Source: Streptomyces sp. NBC_00358
Lineage (GTDB): Bacteria > Actinomycetota > Actinomycetes > Streptomycetales > Streptomycetaceae
Direction of reading: 5' to 3'
Assembly (NCBI RefSeq): GCF_036099295.1
Contig: NZ_CP107976.1
Location: 124,001-188,000 of the forward strand
Length of the DNA: 64,000 nt
Below the pieces are notes generated by a model. The model saw only the letters and a program-made list of their open reading frames with translations. It had not been told where the DNA came from and searched no databases. Below are positions 8,334 to 17,431 of the stretch, piece by piece; position 1 is the stretch's first letter, and every line of letters starts with the position of its first letter. The position numbers and the translations under genes were made by a program.

Positions 8334-9368
8334 TCAGATCCGGACGCCGAACTGGAAGGGCATGTCGGCCATCGACTCGTTGCGGACGAACGCGCCGGTG
8401 TGCGGGGCGTGCAGCACTTGGCCGTTGCCGGCGTAGAGGCCGACGTGGTGCTGGTCGCCGTAGAAGATGACCAGGTCGCCGACCTGTAGGTCGCTCTGCG
8501 AGTAGATGCGGGTGCCCGCGTTGGCCTGGGCCTGCGAGGTGCGCGGAATGGTCACGTCGGCCTGGGCGTAGGCCCAGGAGGTGAGGCCTGAGCAGTCGAA
8601 GGTGCTGGGGCCGGAGTGGGCGTACGCGTACGGTGATCCGATCACGCTCTGGGCGGCGGCGAACGCGGCGGCGGCGCGTCCCGAGGCGGCCTTGGTGGTG
8701 CCGAGGTCGACCCGCTCGTCGGCGCGGGTGGCCCGCTGCTGGTCCTGGGTGGCCAGCGCCGCCTTCTCCTGCGCCGTCAGCGTGTTCAGGAGCCTCTGCG
8801 CCGTGCCCAGCTTGCTCTGGACTTCCTTCTTCTTGCTCGCGAGCTCGGTCCGGGTGTCGGCGAGGTCCTTGAGCTTCGCGGAAGCCTCGGAGCGCTGCTG
8901 GGCGAGCGAACGCTGCTTCTCCTGGACCTTCTTGAGCGACTCGGCCTGCTGAGCGGTCAGCTGGTCCATGGCCGAGGCCTTGTCCAGGAAGTCGTCCGGG
9001 TTCGAGGAGAGGAAGAGCGCCACGGAGGGGTCGATGCCGCCGGTGCGGTACTGGGCGCTGGCCATCGAACCGAGGCCGTCACGCAGCTCGTTGAGCTCTT
9101 CCTGGCCGCGGGCGACGTTGTCCTGCAGGGAGTTGATCTCCTTCTGCAGTTCCTTCTGCTTCTCCTGGGCGCCGTCGAGCTTCTCCGTGGCCTGCTCGGC
9201 CTCCTGGTAGAGCTTGTCGACCTTGGTCTTGACCTCGTCCTTGTCGGGCTTCTCGGACGGCGCGGCATTGGCGACGTTGACACTGAGGGCAACGGCGGCA
9301 GCAGCGGCTGTGGTGAGCACGGTCACACGGGTGCGGCTCGGCTGCTTGGGTCGACGGTGGGACGCCAC
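8334..9368 (-). CDS. Secreted NlpC/P60 (C40) peptidoglycan hydrolase
   Basis: A 344-residue exported cell-wall hydrolase. An Ala-rich signal peptide (cut near ANA-35) is followed by a long coiled coil (about 40-225; DKLYQEAEQATEKLDGAQEK type heptads) and a C-terminal NlpC/P60 domain with catalytic Cys in STFDCSGLTSWAY and His in DQHHVGLYAG. This is the RipA-like layout used in separation and growth. The GTG at 9368 is chosen because AAGGAG lies nine bases upstream; the longer open frame upstream belongs to an IS30 remnant. Its 5' leader is about 170 bases; I could not confirm a riboswitch there. Confidence 0.92.
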   Translation of the reverse strand: MASHRRPKQPSRTRVTVLTTAAAAAVALSVNVANAAPSEKPDKDEVKTKVDKLYQEAEQATEKLDGAQEKQKELQKEINSLQDNVARGQEELNELRDGLGSMASAQYRTGGIDPSVALFLSSNPDDFLDKASAMDQLTAQQAESLKKVQEKQRSLAQQRSEASAKLKDLADTRTELASKKKEVQSKLGTAQRLLNTLTAQEKAALATQDQQRATRADERVDLGTTKAASGRAAAAFAAAQSVIGSPYAYAHSGPSTFDCSGLTSWAYAQADVTIPRTSQAQANAGTRIYSQSDLQVGDLVIFYGDQHHVGLYAGNGQVLHAPHTGAFVRNESMADMPFQFGVRI

Positions 9369-9559
9369 GAAAGCGAGCTCCTTCTTCTTTCGGCCGCCTG
9401 CCGAATACGCCGACGAGCGGTGATCCTTTACCGTCACCCCAGCGAGTGAACAACCGAGCAAAGGTTCGGGTGGCGACTGTAGTGACTCAGTCTTCATTAG
9501 AGCAAGTGGCCTTTTAATGCCGGATGTTGAGTGACGGAGACGAGTGACGGCTCCCTTCA

Positions 9560-10052
9560 GGGTGTTGCCGGTGAGATGGCAGGTGTTGATTTGGATTCGA
9601 CCGGTCAAGGCGACACTCTCGGCTGATGTGCGAAATCCCGGGCACTCGCGCGGCCGGTTGTTGAGCTTCGTCGCGATGGCGTCAAGCTCGTCCAGGCCGA
9701 ACGTCGACAGGTTTGTTCCTTTGGGCAGATGCTGCCGGAGCAGCCTCTCGATCGGTCGGGCGTCGGTGATCTGTGAACGCCACTGGCCTTTCACCGTGTG
9801 GCGCTTGTTCTTCCGGATCGGGCGCCCGGTTCGAACGCGCCTGCACAGTTCGCGGGGGACCACCTGTCAGCGGGTGGTGTGGATCGTCCGGTGGATCGTC
9901 TCGTGGGTGATCTGCGTCCGCGGGTCGTCCCCGTGATGCAGACGCAGGTGCCCGACGATCAGTTCGGGCGACCACTCCTCCGGCAGCAGGGGCAGCGCCG
10001 TCCGCCTCCAACCGGCACCGTCGCTCTGGCCGGTTGGATCCGAGTCCGTCAA
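9560..10052 (-). pseudogene. IS30-family transposase remnant with internal deletion
   Basis: From 10052: LPEEWSPELIVGHLRLHHGDDP and ITHETIHRTIHTTR match the IS30 segment before the catalytic core. After a stop come KNKRHTVKGQWRSQITDARPIE and then, in frame, LLRQHLPKGTNLSTF and LDAIATKLNNRPRECPGFRT, the IS30 C-terminus. The DDE core that should lie between these blocks (over 100 residues) is deleted, so the element cannot move by itself. It sits between the NlpC/P60 leader and the sigma-factor start. Confidence 0.75.
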
Positions 10053-10105
10053 AGCGGATCTGGTTCAGCGGGAACCTTTGGCCGGTTGCCGGACACGTAT
10101 AGGGC

Positions 10106-10753
10106 ATGGAACTGAATGACGCTGGTCCCGCCGTACAGGTCGGAGGGATATCTGATCGAGAACTGTGGGCGAGGGCCGTCGACGGCGACCGGGAGGCGTT
10201 CGGTCGGATCTTCGACCGTCACGGGAAGACCGTCTACAACCACCTGTTCCGGCGGACGGCCGACTGGTCCGAGGCCGAAGACCTCACGTCGACCGTGTTC
10301 TTGCATGCCTGGCGTCGGCGATCGGAGACGGCGCTGGACCGCGACTCGGCCCTGCCGTGGTTGCTGGGCATCGCCGACCGCCTGCTGTCGAACACCAGGC
10401 GGCGGCTGAGGCGGGCCGAGGCGTTGCTGCGCCGGCTCGTCTCGCACGACGAGTCGGTGGGCGACCACGCGGACCGCGTCGCCGTCCTGGTCGACGACGC
10501 GCGTCGTATGTCGGAGATCCACCGGGCGCTGGCTCGGCTGCCGCGCCACGAACGCGAGGTCATCGAGCTCTGCGTCTGGTCGGGCCTGGATCAGCAGGCG
10601 GCTGCGGCAGCGCTGGAGGTGGCGGTCGGGACCGTGAAGTCCAGACTGCACCGGGCGCGGCGGAGGCTGGGGGCCGACCTCGTCGGCAGATCCACGGTTC
10701 CGGCGTCATTCAGTTCGAGGAGTCCCGTCAACGCGGAAGAGGTCGCACGATGA
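10106..10753 (+). CDS. ECF RNA polymerase sigma factor
   Basis: A 215-residue extracytoplasmic-function sigma factor. Region 2 (REAFGRIFDRHGKTVYNHLFRRT, then AEDLTSTVFLHAW) binds the -10 element and core polymerase. Region 4 (LPRHEREVIELCVWSGLDQQ, then VGTVKSRLHRARRRL) binds -35. It overlaps the next gene by ATGA (10750-10753), so the two are translationally coupled. This pairing with a one-pass membrane protein is common for ECF systems sensing envelope or antibiotic stress. Confidence 0.92.
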   Translation: MELNDAGPAVQVGGISDRELWARAVDGDREAFGRIFDRHGKTVYNHLFRRTADWSEAEDLTSTVFLHAWRRRSETALDRDSALPWLLGIADRLLSNTRRRLRRAEALLRRLVSHDESVGDHADRVAVLVDDARRMSEIHRALARLPRHEREVIELCVWSGLDQQAAAAALEVAVGTVKSRLHRARRRLGADLVGRSTVPASFSSRSPVNAEEVAR

Positions 10754-11655
10754 ATGACATGCCGGGCATTCCCGCGGCTCCTTCCGATCGTGATCTGCCG
10801 AACCACCGGCGGACCCGAGAGGAGCTACTGATGAAGATCGATCCAGAGGACAACCGTGCCCCGCTGCGACGCAGGTGGGCAGTGCCGCTGGGTGTTGCCA
10901 CCGGCGTCGCGGCGGTGAGCGTCACGGCCGTGGCCGTCTTCAGCGGGGTAGGGGATGCCAAGCCGCTTCTCGCCGGTCCTGCCGGAAACCCGACGAGCGT
11001 CGCCGCACCACCGAGTCCGATCACAACACGTGGCTCCACGTCGGCCGGAGCCGGGTCGACACCGTCATCGACTCGCACGGCTTCCACCCCGGACGCGTTC
11101 GCCGTCACCAGCGGGACGACGAGCCCGATCGACGCGGGGACCGTCGCCAAGATCCTGGCCTCCTGCCTGGGCTCGGATGCCTCGAACTACCACGCGGTGG
11201 TCGCGGCCCGCGCTCCCATCGCCTCGCGGGACGGGGACGGTGTGGTCGTCGCCGTCAACTCCGCCGATCAGTACGTGCAATGCCAATCGAAGGGCGACAA
11301 GGGCAACAGCCAGGATTCCCCGCCCACGTTCATCAACAATCGCCTGTGGGGCACCGGTCGTACGATCGAGTATTTCGACTCCATTAGCGAGGCCACCGGC
11401 AAGGGGCGATATCTCATGTTGGGCGCCGGGCATTACACATCCAACATTGCCAAGGTCGCCATCAGCTACGGCGATAATCCGAAGCAGTACCCGGCTGTCA
11501 TGGCAGGCGGCGCGTTCGTCTACGCGGCGGCTCTCTCCGTCGACAACCCCGGCTCGCACTATGCGGGCCCGAGCCCCTACGTCCATGCCTACAACGCATC
11601 CGGTGAGGAAATCTACAACCAGGAGAAGGACCCGCAGTTCACCAACAACCGGTGA
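10750..11655 (+). CDS. Membrane-anchored partner of ECF sigma (CU044_5270-like)
   Basis: 301 residues. A short cytoplasmic N-terminus has DLPNHRRTREELLMKI, a motif typical of proteins paired with ECF sigma factors. One membrane segment follows (about residues 42-65), then a Ser/Thr/Pro-rich linker and an extracellular C-terminal domain of about 170 residues. The start ATG overlaps the sigma stop codon. It probably tethers or senses for the sigma factor, but no classical zinc anti-sigma motif is visible, so the anti-sigma role is inference. Confidence 0.75.
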   Translation: MNDMPGIPAAPSDRDLPNHRRTREELLMKIDPEDNRAPLRRRWAVPLGVATGVAAVSVTAVAVFSGVGDAKPLLAGPAGNPTSVAAPPSPITTRGSTSAGAGSTPSSTRTASTPDAFAVTSGTTSPIDAGTVAKILASCLGSDASNYHAVVAARAPIASRDGDGVVVAVNSADQYVQCQSKGDKGNSQDSPPTFINNRLWGTGRTIEYFDSISEATGKGRYLMLGAGHYTSNIAKVAISYGDNPKQYPAVMAGGAFVYAAALSVDNPGSHYAGPSPYVHAYNASGEEIYNQEKDPQFTNNR

Positions 11656-12491
11656 ATCGGCCATTCGGTCGACCTTATTGCTGCCCGGCGAAGCCGAAGG
11701 ACTACGCGCCTGTCTCGCCGGCGCTGAGGATGAGCTCGCCCAGATCGACAGGCGTTCCCGCAAGTAGACGGTCGTCGGTCTCGGTATGCCTACGGCCTGG
11801 AGCGAAGATCGTCGAGTGCCGTGCAGATCGGGCGGGCGCCGGCGCTCTCGGCAGCAACTGGCGCGAGCTGCCTATCGAGCGGATCCACGGACTACGGCGT
11901 AACAAGAACCTGACAGCCCATCTGGAGAGGCTTCTCAGCCACCTGCAGTCCGGCTACGACGGCTGCTCACCGCTGTCGAAGACGGCGGCGACAGGCCTGC
12001 CGACCGATGCCGCGTACCACCACCGCCCCGGCCGAAAGCACCGGAGCGGGTCACCGGACCGGTTCCCGGACCACTGCCGACCTCGCCTTCCTCGCCTACG
12101 CGATGAAGGCCCCGGCCCACCCGCCCGGCGGTCAGCCGGTGGGCAGGCGGGGAAGCGGCAGACGAGGGGGCGCCGACGGCCTCGGCAGGGTTGCAGGTGG
12201 GGGCAACTGATCATGGGAAAGCCGAGATCGCCGTGTGACACGGCGCCTGCCTTGCCGGTGAAGGGTGCACGTGCACGGACGGTCGATGGCGGACAAGGGA
12301 GGGCGGACGCCGGTAGAAGCGTGGCGATGCAGCACGCGCTCTCACCATCGCGCACCAGGCACTCCGGCCAGGAGCCCTGAGAGGACAGTTCGTGACTCTT
12401 TGAGCAGTTATGTCGCCGTGTCCGCCCGCATCGAGGACGGAGTACTGTTCGAGACCGTCCTGGTCGAGAACTCCCCGGATTGGCAGACGAC
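11656..12491. other. Gene-poor stretch, possible IstB remnant
   Basis: No intact gene. At about 12007-12130 (+) the frame reads GSRTTADLAFLAYAMKAPA, resembling the N-terminus of the IS21 helper ATPase IstB (TAADLAYLxRALKAP), then decays. A segment at 11850-11950 is open (RELPIERIHGLRRNKNLTAH) but matches nothing I know. The rest shows no coding signal. Confidence 0.35.
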
Positions 12492-13034
12492 ATGGTGAGG
12501 GTCGAAGAGCTGGAGGCCGCGCTTCCTTCGATGACACGGTGGCGTGTGCCAGGCGGACGCGGCATGGACTGGGCCGCCCTCGAGGCGGGCCTCGGCACGG
12601 CGGTGCCCTCGGACTTCCGCTCTCTGGCGGAGGCGTACCCGGTGCTTGTCATCGATGATTTCCTCATGGTGTCCCTTCCGGCTCCCGGCGCCGAGGCGCC
12701 ATGGGCGTCCGCGTCCAGGGACGACGAGATCCTTCAGGATCTGTACGAGATGGGCGACACCGAGGACTACGTCCCTTACCCGCAGCCGGGGGGCCTGATC
12801 TCCTGGGCGTCGTCCAATTCGGGGGACACTGTCTACTGGAGGACGAGCCCTGCGGATCCGGAGGCATGGCCGGTGGTCGTCCGCACGGACAACGCCGACT
12901 GGATCGAGTTCCCAGTCGGTGCCGTCGAGTTCCTGGCCGGCGTGTACGGGCGCACCATCGACGTACCGGGCATGCCCGGGAACTTCCCCAGCGACGACCC
13001 GAAGGTGCTGGGCCTGAGCGACCGCATCGACTGA
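12492..13034 (+). CDS. SMI1/KNR4 (SUKH) family protein
   Basis: 180 residues. The SUKH fold signature is visible: MDWAALEAGLGTAVPSDFRS, then EAYPVLVIDDFLMV and the acidic core EMGDTEDYVPYPQPGGLISW. Many SUKH proteins are immunity proteins against polymorphic toxins; others have house-keeping roles. No toxin gene is next to it. The ATG at 12492 is preferred over a TTG four codons upstream. Its stop codon lies 8 bases before the terminal repeat of the IS at 13042. Confidence 0.8.
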   Translation: MVRVEELEAALPSMTRWRVPGGRGMDWAALEAGLGTAVPSDFRSLAEAYPVLVIDDFLMVSLPAPGAEAPWASASRDDEILQDLYEMGDTEDYVPYPQPGGLISWASSNSGDTVYWRTSPADPEAWPVVVRTDNADWIEFPVGAVEFLAGVYGRTIDVPGMPGNFPSDDPKVLGLSDRID

Positions 13035-13123
13035 TCGGCAACTCAGAGGGCGCTATGTGAAGTTGGCGCCTGTGTTGCCCTTTCGTTTGAGGCGATCAGC
13101 CAGGCCGCAGGTTCGCTGGGCGG

Positions 13124-13547
13124 CTATGGCCGCGGCTGGGTGAACGAGCCCTGCTCGGTCTCGACCAGGATTCCCCGTTCGACCAACCACTTGAGCTTCA
13201 GACGGACGCTGTTGATGTTGTTGGGCTCGATCTCCACGTCCATCGCCTCGCACACCGCTCGCGCCCGCAGCGGGGCGTCGGGTGTGGCGAACACTGCCAT
13301 GATCTGGTGGTAAGCGGGATGGTCCGGGAGCTTCGCGGGTCGGCGGCGCGGGCGGCCGCGGATCGGGCAGCTCGAGCAGCGTCTTGCGGGTGATCCGGAT
13401 CTCCTCGGTGACCCTGCCGAGCCCGTCCAGCAGCGCGGTCAGCTCGGCGATCTTCTCCCGGGCCGTCTCGGCCTGCGCGGCGATCTCCCGCTCCCGCTCC
13501 GCCAGGCGCGCCAGCACCGCCCCCAAGGTCAGATCTCCGCCGGTCAT
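13124..13547 (-). pseudogene. IS passenger gene, coiled coil plus conserved C-terminal domain
   Basis: About 140 residues if the frame is restored. N-terminal half: LGAVLARLAEREREIAAQAE and REKIAELTALLDGLGRV, a coiled coil. A frameshift near 13338, in the Pro-rich linker, separates it from the C-terminal domain LPDHPAYHQIMAVF, APLRARAVCEAMD, NNINSVRLKLKWLVERG, TEQGSFTQPRP. The C-terminal part looks like a small winged helix. Its start overlaps the transposase stop (ATGA), so the pair was co-translated. Function is unknown; the truncated relative at 5471 shows that it travels with the IS. Confidence 0.6.
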
Positions 13548-14379
13548 GCGCCGCGCCAGGTGGGGGCGGAGGTCCCGGTCAGCATCCTCGACATGCGGTC
13601 GCTTATGGCCCAGTACACCCTCGACTCGGCCGAGGTGGGCCGATACTCGTAGTCACGTACCAGCCTGCGGTGCAGCATCAAGATCCCGTTCGCCTGCTCC
13701 ACCACCCATCTCTTGGGCTGCGGGACGAACCCGGTGTCGCCGGGATTGCGCTTCACGACTTCGACCTCGATGCCAGCTTCGCCCCGTGGTCGGCGACGGC
13801 GTTCTTGAACCCCTGGTCCACCAGGGCCTTCTTCACGGTGCCCGGCTCGGTTCTGGCCGCCACCCTGTCGAGCAGAGCGATGCCGGCGGCGTTGTCGTGG
13901 ACGGAGGCGGCCAGTACCACCACCGCGATCAACAGGCCCAGCACGTCGACGGCCAGTCCGCGCTTGCGGCCGGGCACCTTCTTGTTCGCGTCCCGTCCGG
14001 TGGTTTTGGCCGGGACTCCGGCGGCGGCGTGCAGGCTCTGGGTGTCGAGCACCACCAGGCTGGGGTCGGCTAATCGGCCCTTCTTCTCCCGGACCTGCCA
14101 GCGTAGAAGGTCGTGGATGGTCTGGTCGGTGCCGTCGTCGCGCCGCTTGTAGAAGTAGTACTTCACGGCGCCGGCGGGAGGCAGGTCGTGGGGGAGGTAG
14201 TCCCACTGGCATCCGGTGCGGGACTGGTACAGCAGGGCGTTGACGATCTCCCGCATGTCGTAGTTGCCCCGGTGGCCGCTGACGGAGCGGTGTCGGGCCT
14301 TCCGGGCGCTGATTACGGGCTCGATCAGGGCCCAGCGCTCGTCGGATAAGTCGCTCTTGCAGGACTGGCGGTCGCTCAC
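13544..14379 (-). pseudogene. IS5-family DDE transposase, frameshifted
   Basis: Starts VSDRQSCKSDLSDERWALIEPV at 14379 (GTG), with the IS5 N-terminal domain (SGHRGNYDMREIVNALLYQS, GCQWDYLPHDLPP). The catalytic Asp is in SLVVLDTQSLHAA. Near 13755 the frame changes; the C-terminal block VEVVKRNPGDTGFVPQPKRW, VVEQANGILMLHRRLVRDYEY and SRVYWAISDRMSRML follows in another frame. The break is not at an obvious slippery heptamer, so it is read as a mutation rather than programmed frameshifting. Confidence 0.7.
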
Positions 14380-14754
14380 GGGAGACACTCCAGCACGGCC
14401 GAGTTCGCTGGTCAGCGTGGACGCTGCGGCCCCACACGTTCCAGCTACGACAGATGCGACATCAAGTCGCATACCGCCCTCTCAGAGGTCCGGGAAGCGG
14501 GTGGCGGGGTGCGCGCCGAGGCGGTCCGCGAGTCGAGCTGAGGAACGAGGTCCTCAGTGCTGAGTACTGCGGTTTGAAGTCGAGGGGCGCCGGGTGGAGA
14601 GCGGCGGCGCCCTGGTAGGGGCGGATGTAGCGGGCGGTGGTCGTGAAGGAGACCTGCCGGGTCGCGGGCCTGACGGTCCAGATCGCGTTCGTGGGCGTCG
14701 GATCCAGGCCGTCGGGCCGCGACCTTCGAGGGGCATTGGTGTGCCCCGGTTCGT

Positions 14755-16464
14755 TCAGCTCAGGCGCCACTGCTGGTTGGCGCCGCCATTGCAGTTCCAC
14801 AGCTCCAGCTGCGTGCCGTTGACGTTGCCGGCCGGCTGGTCGCCGCCGGTGACGTCGAGGCACAGGCCGGACTGGACGCCGGTGATCGTGCCGTCGGCGT
14901 TCAGGCGCCACTGCTGGTTCGTGCCGCCGTTGCAGGTCCACAGCTCGGCCTTGGTGCCCGCGGTGGTCGCGGCGCCTGTGGCATCCAGGCACTGCGTGCC
15001 CCCATAGAGCCGCAGTTCACCGGCCGCGGTCAGGGTGGCCTTCTGGTTGGCGCCGCCGTTGCAGTCCCAGATCTCGATCTTCGTGCCGGGCGCGGTCTGG
15101 TTGTCGAACGCCTCGAGGCAGCGGCCGGAGGAAGCACCGACGAGGGCGTGCGTGCTGCCGGTGCTGGTGGCCGAGCCGGTGGACACCCGGAACAGGACCG
15201 TGCCGTGGCCGGGCACCGTGGCCGAGATCGCCCCGCTGGTGGTGGTCTTCACATGCGACCACAGGTTGTCCAGGCTGTAGCCGTTGGACGAGGCGGGCAG
15301 ACCGACCGCCGACGCGGTCGTGGAGATGGTGGCCGCGGCGGAGTTCTCGTTGAACAACGCCACCGACACGTCCCCGCCGGCCAGCGGCTTGGCCAGTACG
15401 TCCAGGCCTCCAGCGGAGGATACCTGCACCCCCTGCTTGCCGAGCGCGTCCTGGTCGACCGCGACGACGTCCCGGTCCCCGAGGATGGACGCTGTGGCGG
15501 CAGTGGAGTTGGGCAGGTCGTTGCCCGTGATCAGCGGGGCCGCCATCTCGGCCCAGAGACTGAACTCGCTGCGGTCCTCGGTGAACGACATGCCGCCGTT
15601 GCCGACCTCCAGCATGTCGGGATCATTCCAGCCACCGGGGCCGGCGTACTGCGCCAGCTTGACGTTGGCGTGAAAGATCGACAGCAGGGAGCCGTAGCTG
15701 TCGTTGATGTCGCCGGTGGTGCGCCACATGTTGCCCACGCCCGCGCCCCACGTCCACACGTTGTCCACGCCCCACTCGCACAGGCTGAACACAATGGCGC
15801 GGCCGCTGCCGGCCAGGGCGTCGCGCATGGTGGTGTCGCGCCGCTGGGCCGAGGTCCCGTCGTCGTTGCAGTTGTCGTACTTGAGCAGGTCCACGCCCCA
15901 GGAGGCGAAGCTGTTCGCGTCGGTCTGCTCGTGGCCGAGGCTGCCGGGGTAGCCGGCGCAGGTCTTCGTGCCCGCGCTCTCGTAGATGCCCAGCTTCAGG
16001 CCCTTGCCGTGCACGTACGCAGCGGTGCCGCTGATGCCGTCCGGGAACTTGACGGGGTCCGGCACGAGGCGGCCGGCGGAGTCGCGGCTGCCGGCCATCC
16101 AGCAGTCGTCGATGTCGACGTAGGTGTAGCCGGCCGCGGCCAGCCCGGAGGAGACCAGGTAGTCGGCGACGGATTCGACCTTCTGCTCGGTGACGTTGCA
16201 TCCGAACTTGTTCCAGCTGTTCCAGCCCATCGGCGGGGTCAGGGCCAGCCCATTGGGTAACGCGCCGGCCTCTGGTGCGGCGCCCATGACCCAGGCGGCT
16301 GACACCGCGAACAGGGCCAGGACGGTGCCGACCGCGGTACCGGTGCGTCTACGGGCGGGGTTACGGCGGCTGCCGGTGCGGGCCGGGACGTACTCAGGGT
16401 GGAGTACGCGGCGTGTCCGGAGTGTGCGGGCCATGTGGAGCGTGCGGGGCATGCGGAGGCGCAC
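14755..16464 (-). CDS. Secreted GH27 alpha-galactosidase with ricin-B lectin domain
   Basis: 569 residues. A long signal peptide (hydrophobic about 46-66, cut near EAGA) precedes a GH27 (alpha/beta)8 barrel: LTPPMGWNSWNKFGC, YVDIDDCWM, nucleophile Asp in VDLLKYDNCN, acid/base Asp in WRTTGDI, and GGWNDPDMLEVG. A beta-sandwich follows (about 335-435), then a C-terminal ricin-B/CBM13 domain with QxW repeats (NQQWRL). It should cleave alpha-galactosides outside the cell. The GTG at 16464 has AAGGA six bases upstream. Monocistronic. Confidence 0.93.
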   Translation of the reverse strand: MRLRMPRTLHMARTLRTRRVLHPEYVPARTGSRRNPARRRTGTAVGTVLALFAVSAAWVMGAAPEAGALPNGLALTPPMGWNSWNKFGCNVTEQKVESVADYLVSSGLAAAGYTYVDIDDCWMAGSRDSAGRLVPDPVKFPDGISGTAAYVHGKGLKLGIYESAGTKTCAGYPGSLGHEQTDANSFASWGVDLLKYDNCNDDGTSAQRRDTTMRDALAGSGRAIVFSLCEWGVDNVWTWGAGVGNMWRTTGDINDSYGSLLSIFHANVKLAQYAGPGGWNDPDMLEVGNGGMSFTEDRSEFSLWAEMAAPLITGNDLPNSTAATASILGDRDVVAVDQDALGKQGVQVSSAGGLDVLAKPLAGGDVSVALFNENSAAATISTTASAVGLPASSNGYSLDNLWSHVKTTTSGAISATVPGHGTVLFRVSTGSATSTGSTHALVGASSGRCLEAFDNQTAPGTKIEIWDCNGGANQKATLTAAGELRLYGGTQCLDATGAATTAGTKAELWTCNGGTNQQWRLNADGTITGVQSGLCLDVTGGDQPAGNVNGTQLELWNCNGGANQQWRLS

Positions 16465-16609
16465 GTTGTCCTTCTTTCGGATGGGGGGCTACCCGATGGG
16501 CACTCAGCCTCGCGGACAGACTTGAGTGACTCCGTGTCAGGTGGAGGAACAGCCGAAGGGGATGACAAAGACGCATGATGGGTAAGGGTGGAAAGTTTTG
16601 GATTCTGTG

Positions 16610-16965
16610 CGAATGCCGGGGCATACCGTCGCAGTCCACACAGGCCCCGTCAAGGGTGTACACAGCAACCGGAGCGAAACTCTGGTGCCGGTGTTCATCG
16701 GCGTCGTCGTCGACCAGGCCGTGAGCAGCGGGGACAGCAGTCGGCTCCTGCTGTGGCCGGTCGTCCTCACCGTCCTCCATATCTGCCTGTCATGGAGTTC
16801 CCGGCTGGGCGCCCGGACCGGCGAACACCGCGCGCCGCAAGGCGAACACTGCGCGCCGCGCAGACCGCTCACGACCGCACCCCGGCCGTCGGCAGGGAAC
16901 TCGATTCTCCGGCCGGAGCGGAGCAGGGACGGCTGCGCGGCGCGCTCGCGTACGTCCTCCCCCAC
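16610..16965 (+). pseudogene. ABC exporter N-terminal fragment
   Basis: The first frame reads VPVFIGVVVDQAVSSGDSSR and LLLWPVVLTVLHICLSWSS, then LGARTGE. This looks like the first two membrane helices of a fused permease-ATPase exporter (VxIGxxxDxAV...GARxGERA). After a frameshift near 16840 another frame reads AGAEQGRLRGALAYV, the following cytosolic loop. Nothing of the ATPase remains. The fragment is cut off by an IS630 remnant. Identification is by motif feel only. Confidence 0.4.
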
Positions 16966-16984
16966 CGGCTCATCCGGGCACCGA

Positions 16985-17245
16985 TCGCGCCGGTCAGGGA
17001 CCGCCTGAACACCCACGTCTCCCACGCCGTACGCGAGGTGATTACCGAGCCTGCATGGCTCACGGTATTCCTGCCGCCTGCCCACTCGCCCGACCTCAAC
17101 CCCGCCGAGCGGGTCTGAGCTCACGTCAAGCGCAGCCTGACCAACCTCGCCGTCGTCGCCCTCGACCGACTCAAGGCCCTCGTCCGCAACCGGCTCAAGC
17201 GCCTGCAAGACCGGCCTGACACCCTCGACGCCCCCCATAGACGAC
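16985..17245 (+). pseudogene. IS630-family transposase C-terminal remnant
   Basis: Reads PVRDRLNTHVSHAVREVI and LTVFLPPAHSPDLNPAERV, the IS630 segment around the last catalytic residues (DNLNTHxS and P-P-x-x-P-x-LNPxE). A TGA at 17116-17118 replaces the usual Trp. The frame goes on as AHVKRSLTNLAVVALDRLKA and RLKRLQDRPDTLD. The N-terminal two thirds is missing. Confidence 0.7.
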
Positions 17246-17410
17246 ACCGCCCTGAAGGCGTGGGCGGGTCGGCGGCCAGCTTCCGGTCCCAGCATGGCGC
17301 GGCGCCCGGTGCCCGGGGTGGCGGGTGCCCAGCGGACGGTACAACCTCAACCTCGCCGGACAGACCGGCAGCCGGGTCGGCGCCGATCACCTCCACACCC
17401 AGTCAGAGAT

Positions 17411-17430
17411 CATTTACGGCCAAGCTTTAG
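17411..17430 (+). repeat. Solo right end of the 23.5-kb IS family
   Basis: catttacggccaagctttag closely matches the right terminal repeat of the element at 23471-24349 (cattTACGGCGCAACGCTTAG). No transposase of that family lies next to it. It directly abuts the IS at 17432. Confidence 0.45.
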
Positions 17431-17431
17431 T

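Larger units (their letters stand above)
13042..14486. mobile_element. IS5-type element with passenger gene and terminal repeats
   Basis: About 1.44 kb. Left end (ctcagagggcgctatg, from 13042) and right end (reverse complement ctgagagggcggtatg, 14470-14485) match at 14 of 16 bases. It holds a transposase in two frames and, overlapping it by ATGA at 13544-13547, a second gene. I see no clear target duplication. Related termini recur at 5391, 31060, 31799 and 42021, so this family was active here. Both internal genes are frameshifted, so this copy is probably dead. Confidence 0.65.

Noticed and set aside
9369..9540. c-di-AMP (ydaO-type) riboswitch in the leader of the NlpC/P60 gene
   Set aside because: Such riboswitches precede cell-wall hydrolase genes in Streptomyces, but I could not fit the conserved core to this leader by eye. 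A covariance-model search would decide.
10165..10749. Upstream extension of the sigma-partner gene
   Set aside because: It overlaps the sigma-factor gene in another frame and is Arg/Gly-rich; the ATGA overlap at 10750 gives the natural start.
14462..14992. 176-residue minus-strand frame beyond the galactosidase end
   Set aside because: Its N-terminal half is a frame shadow of the ricin-B domain and the rest is low complexity. I see no gene in 14487-14754.
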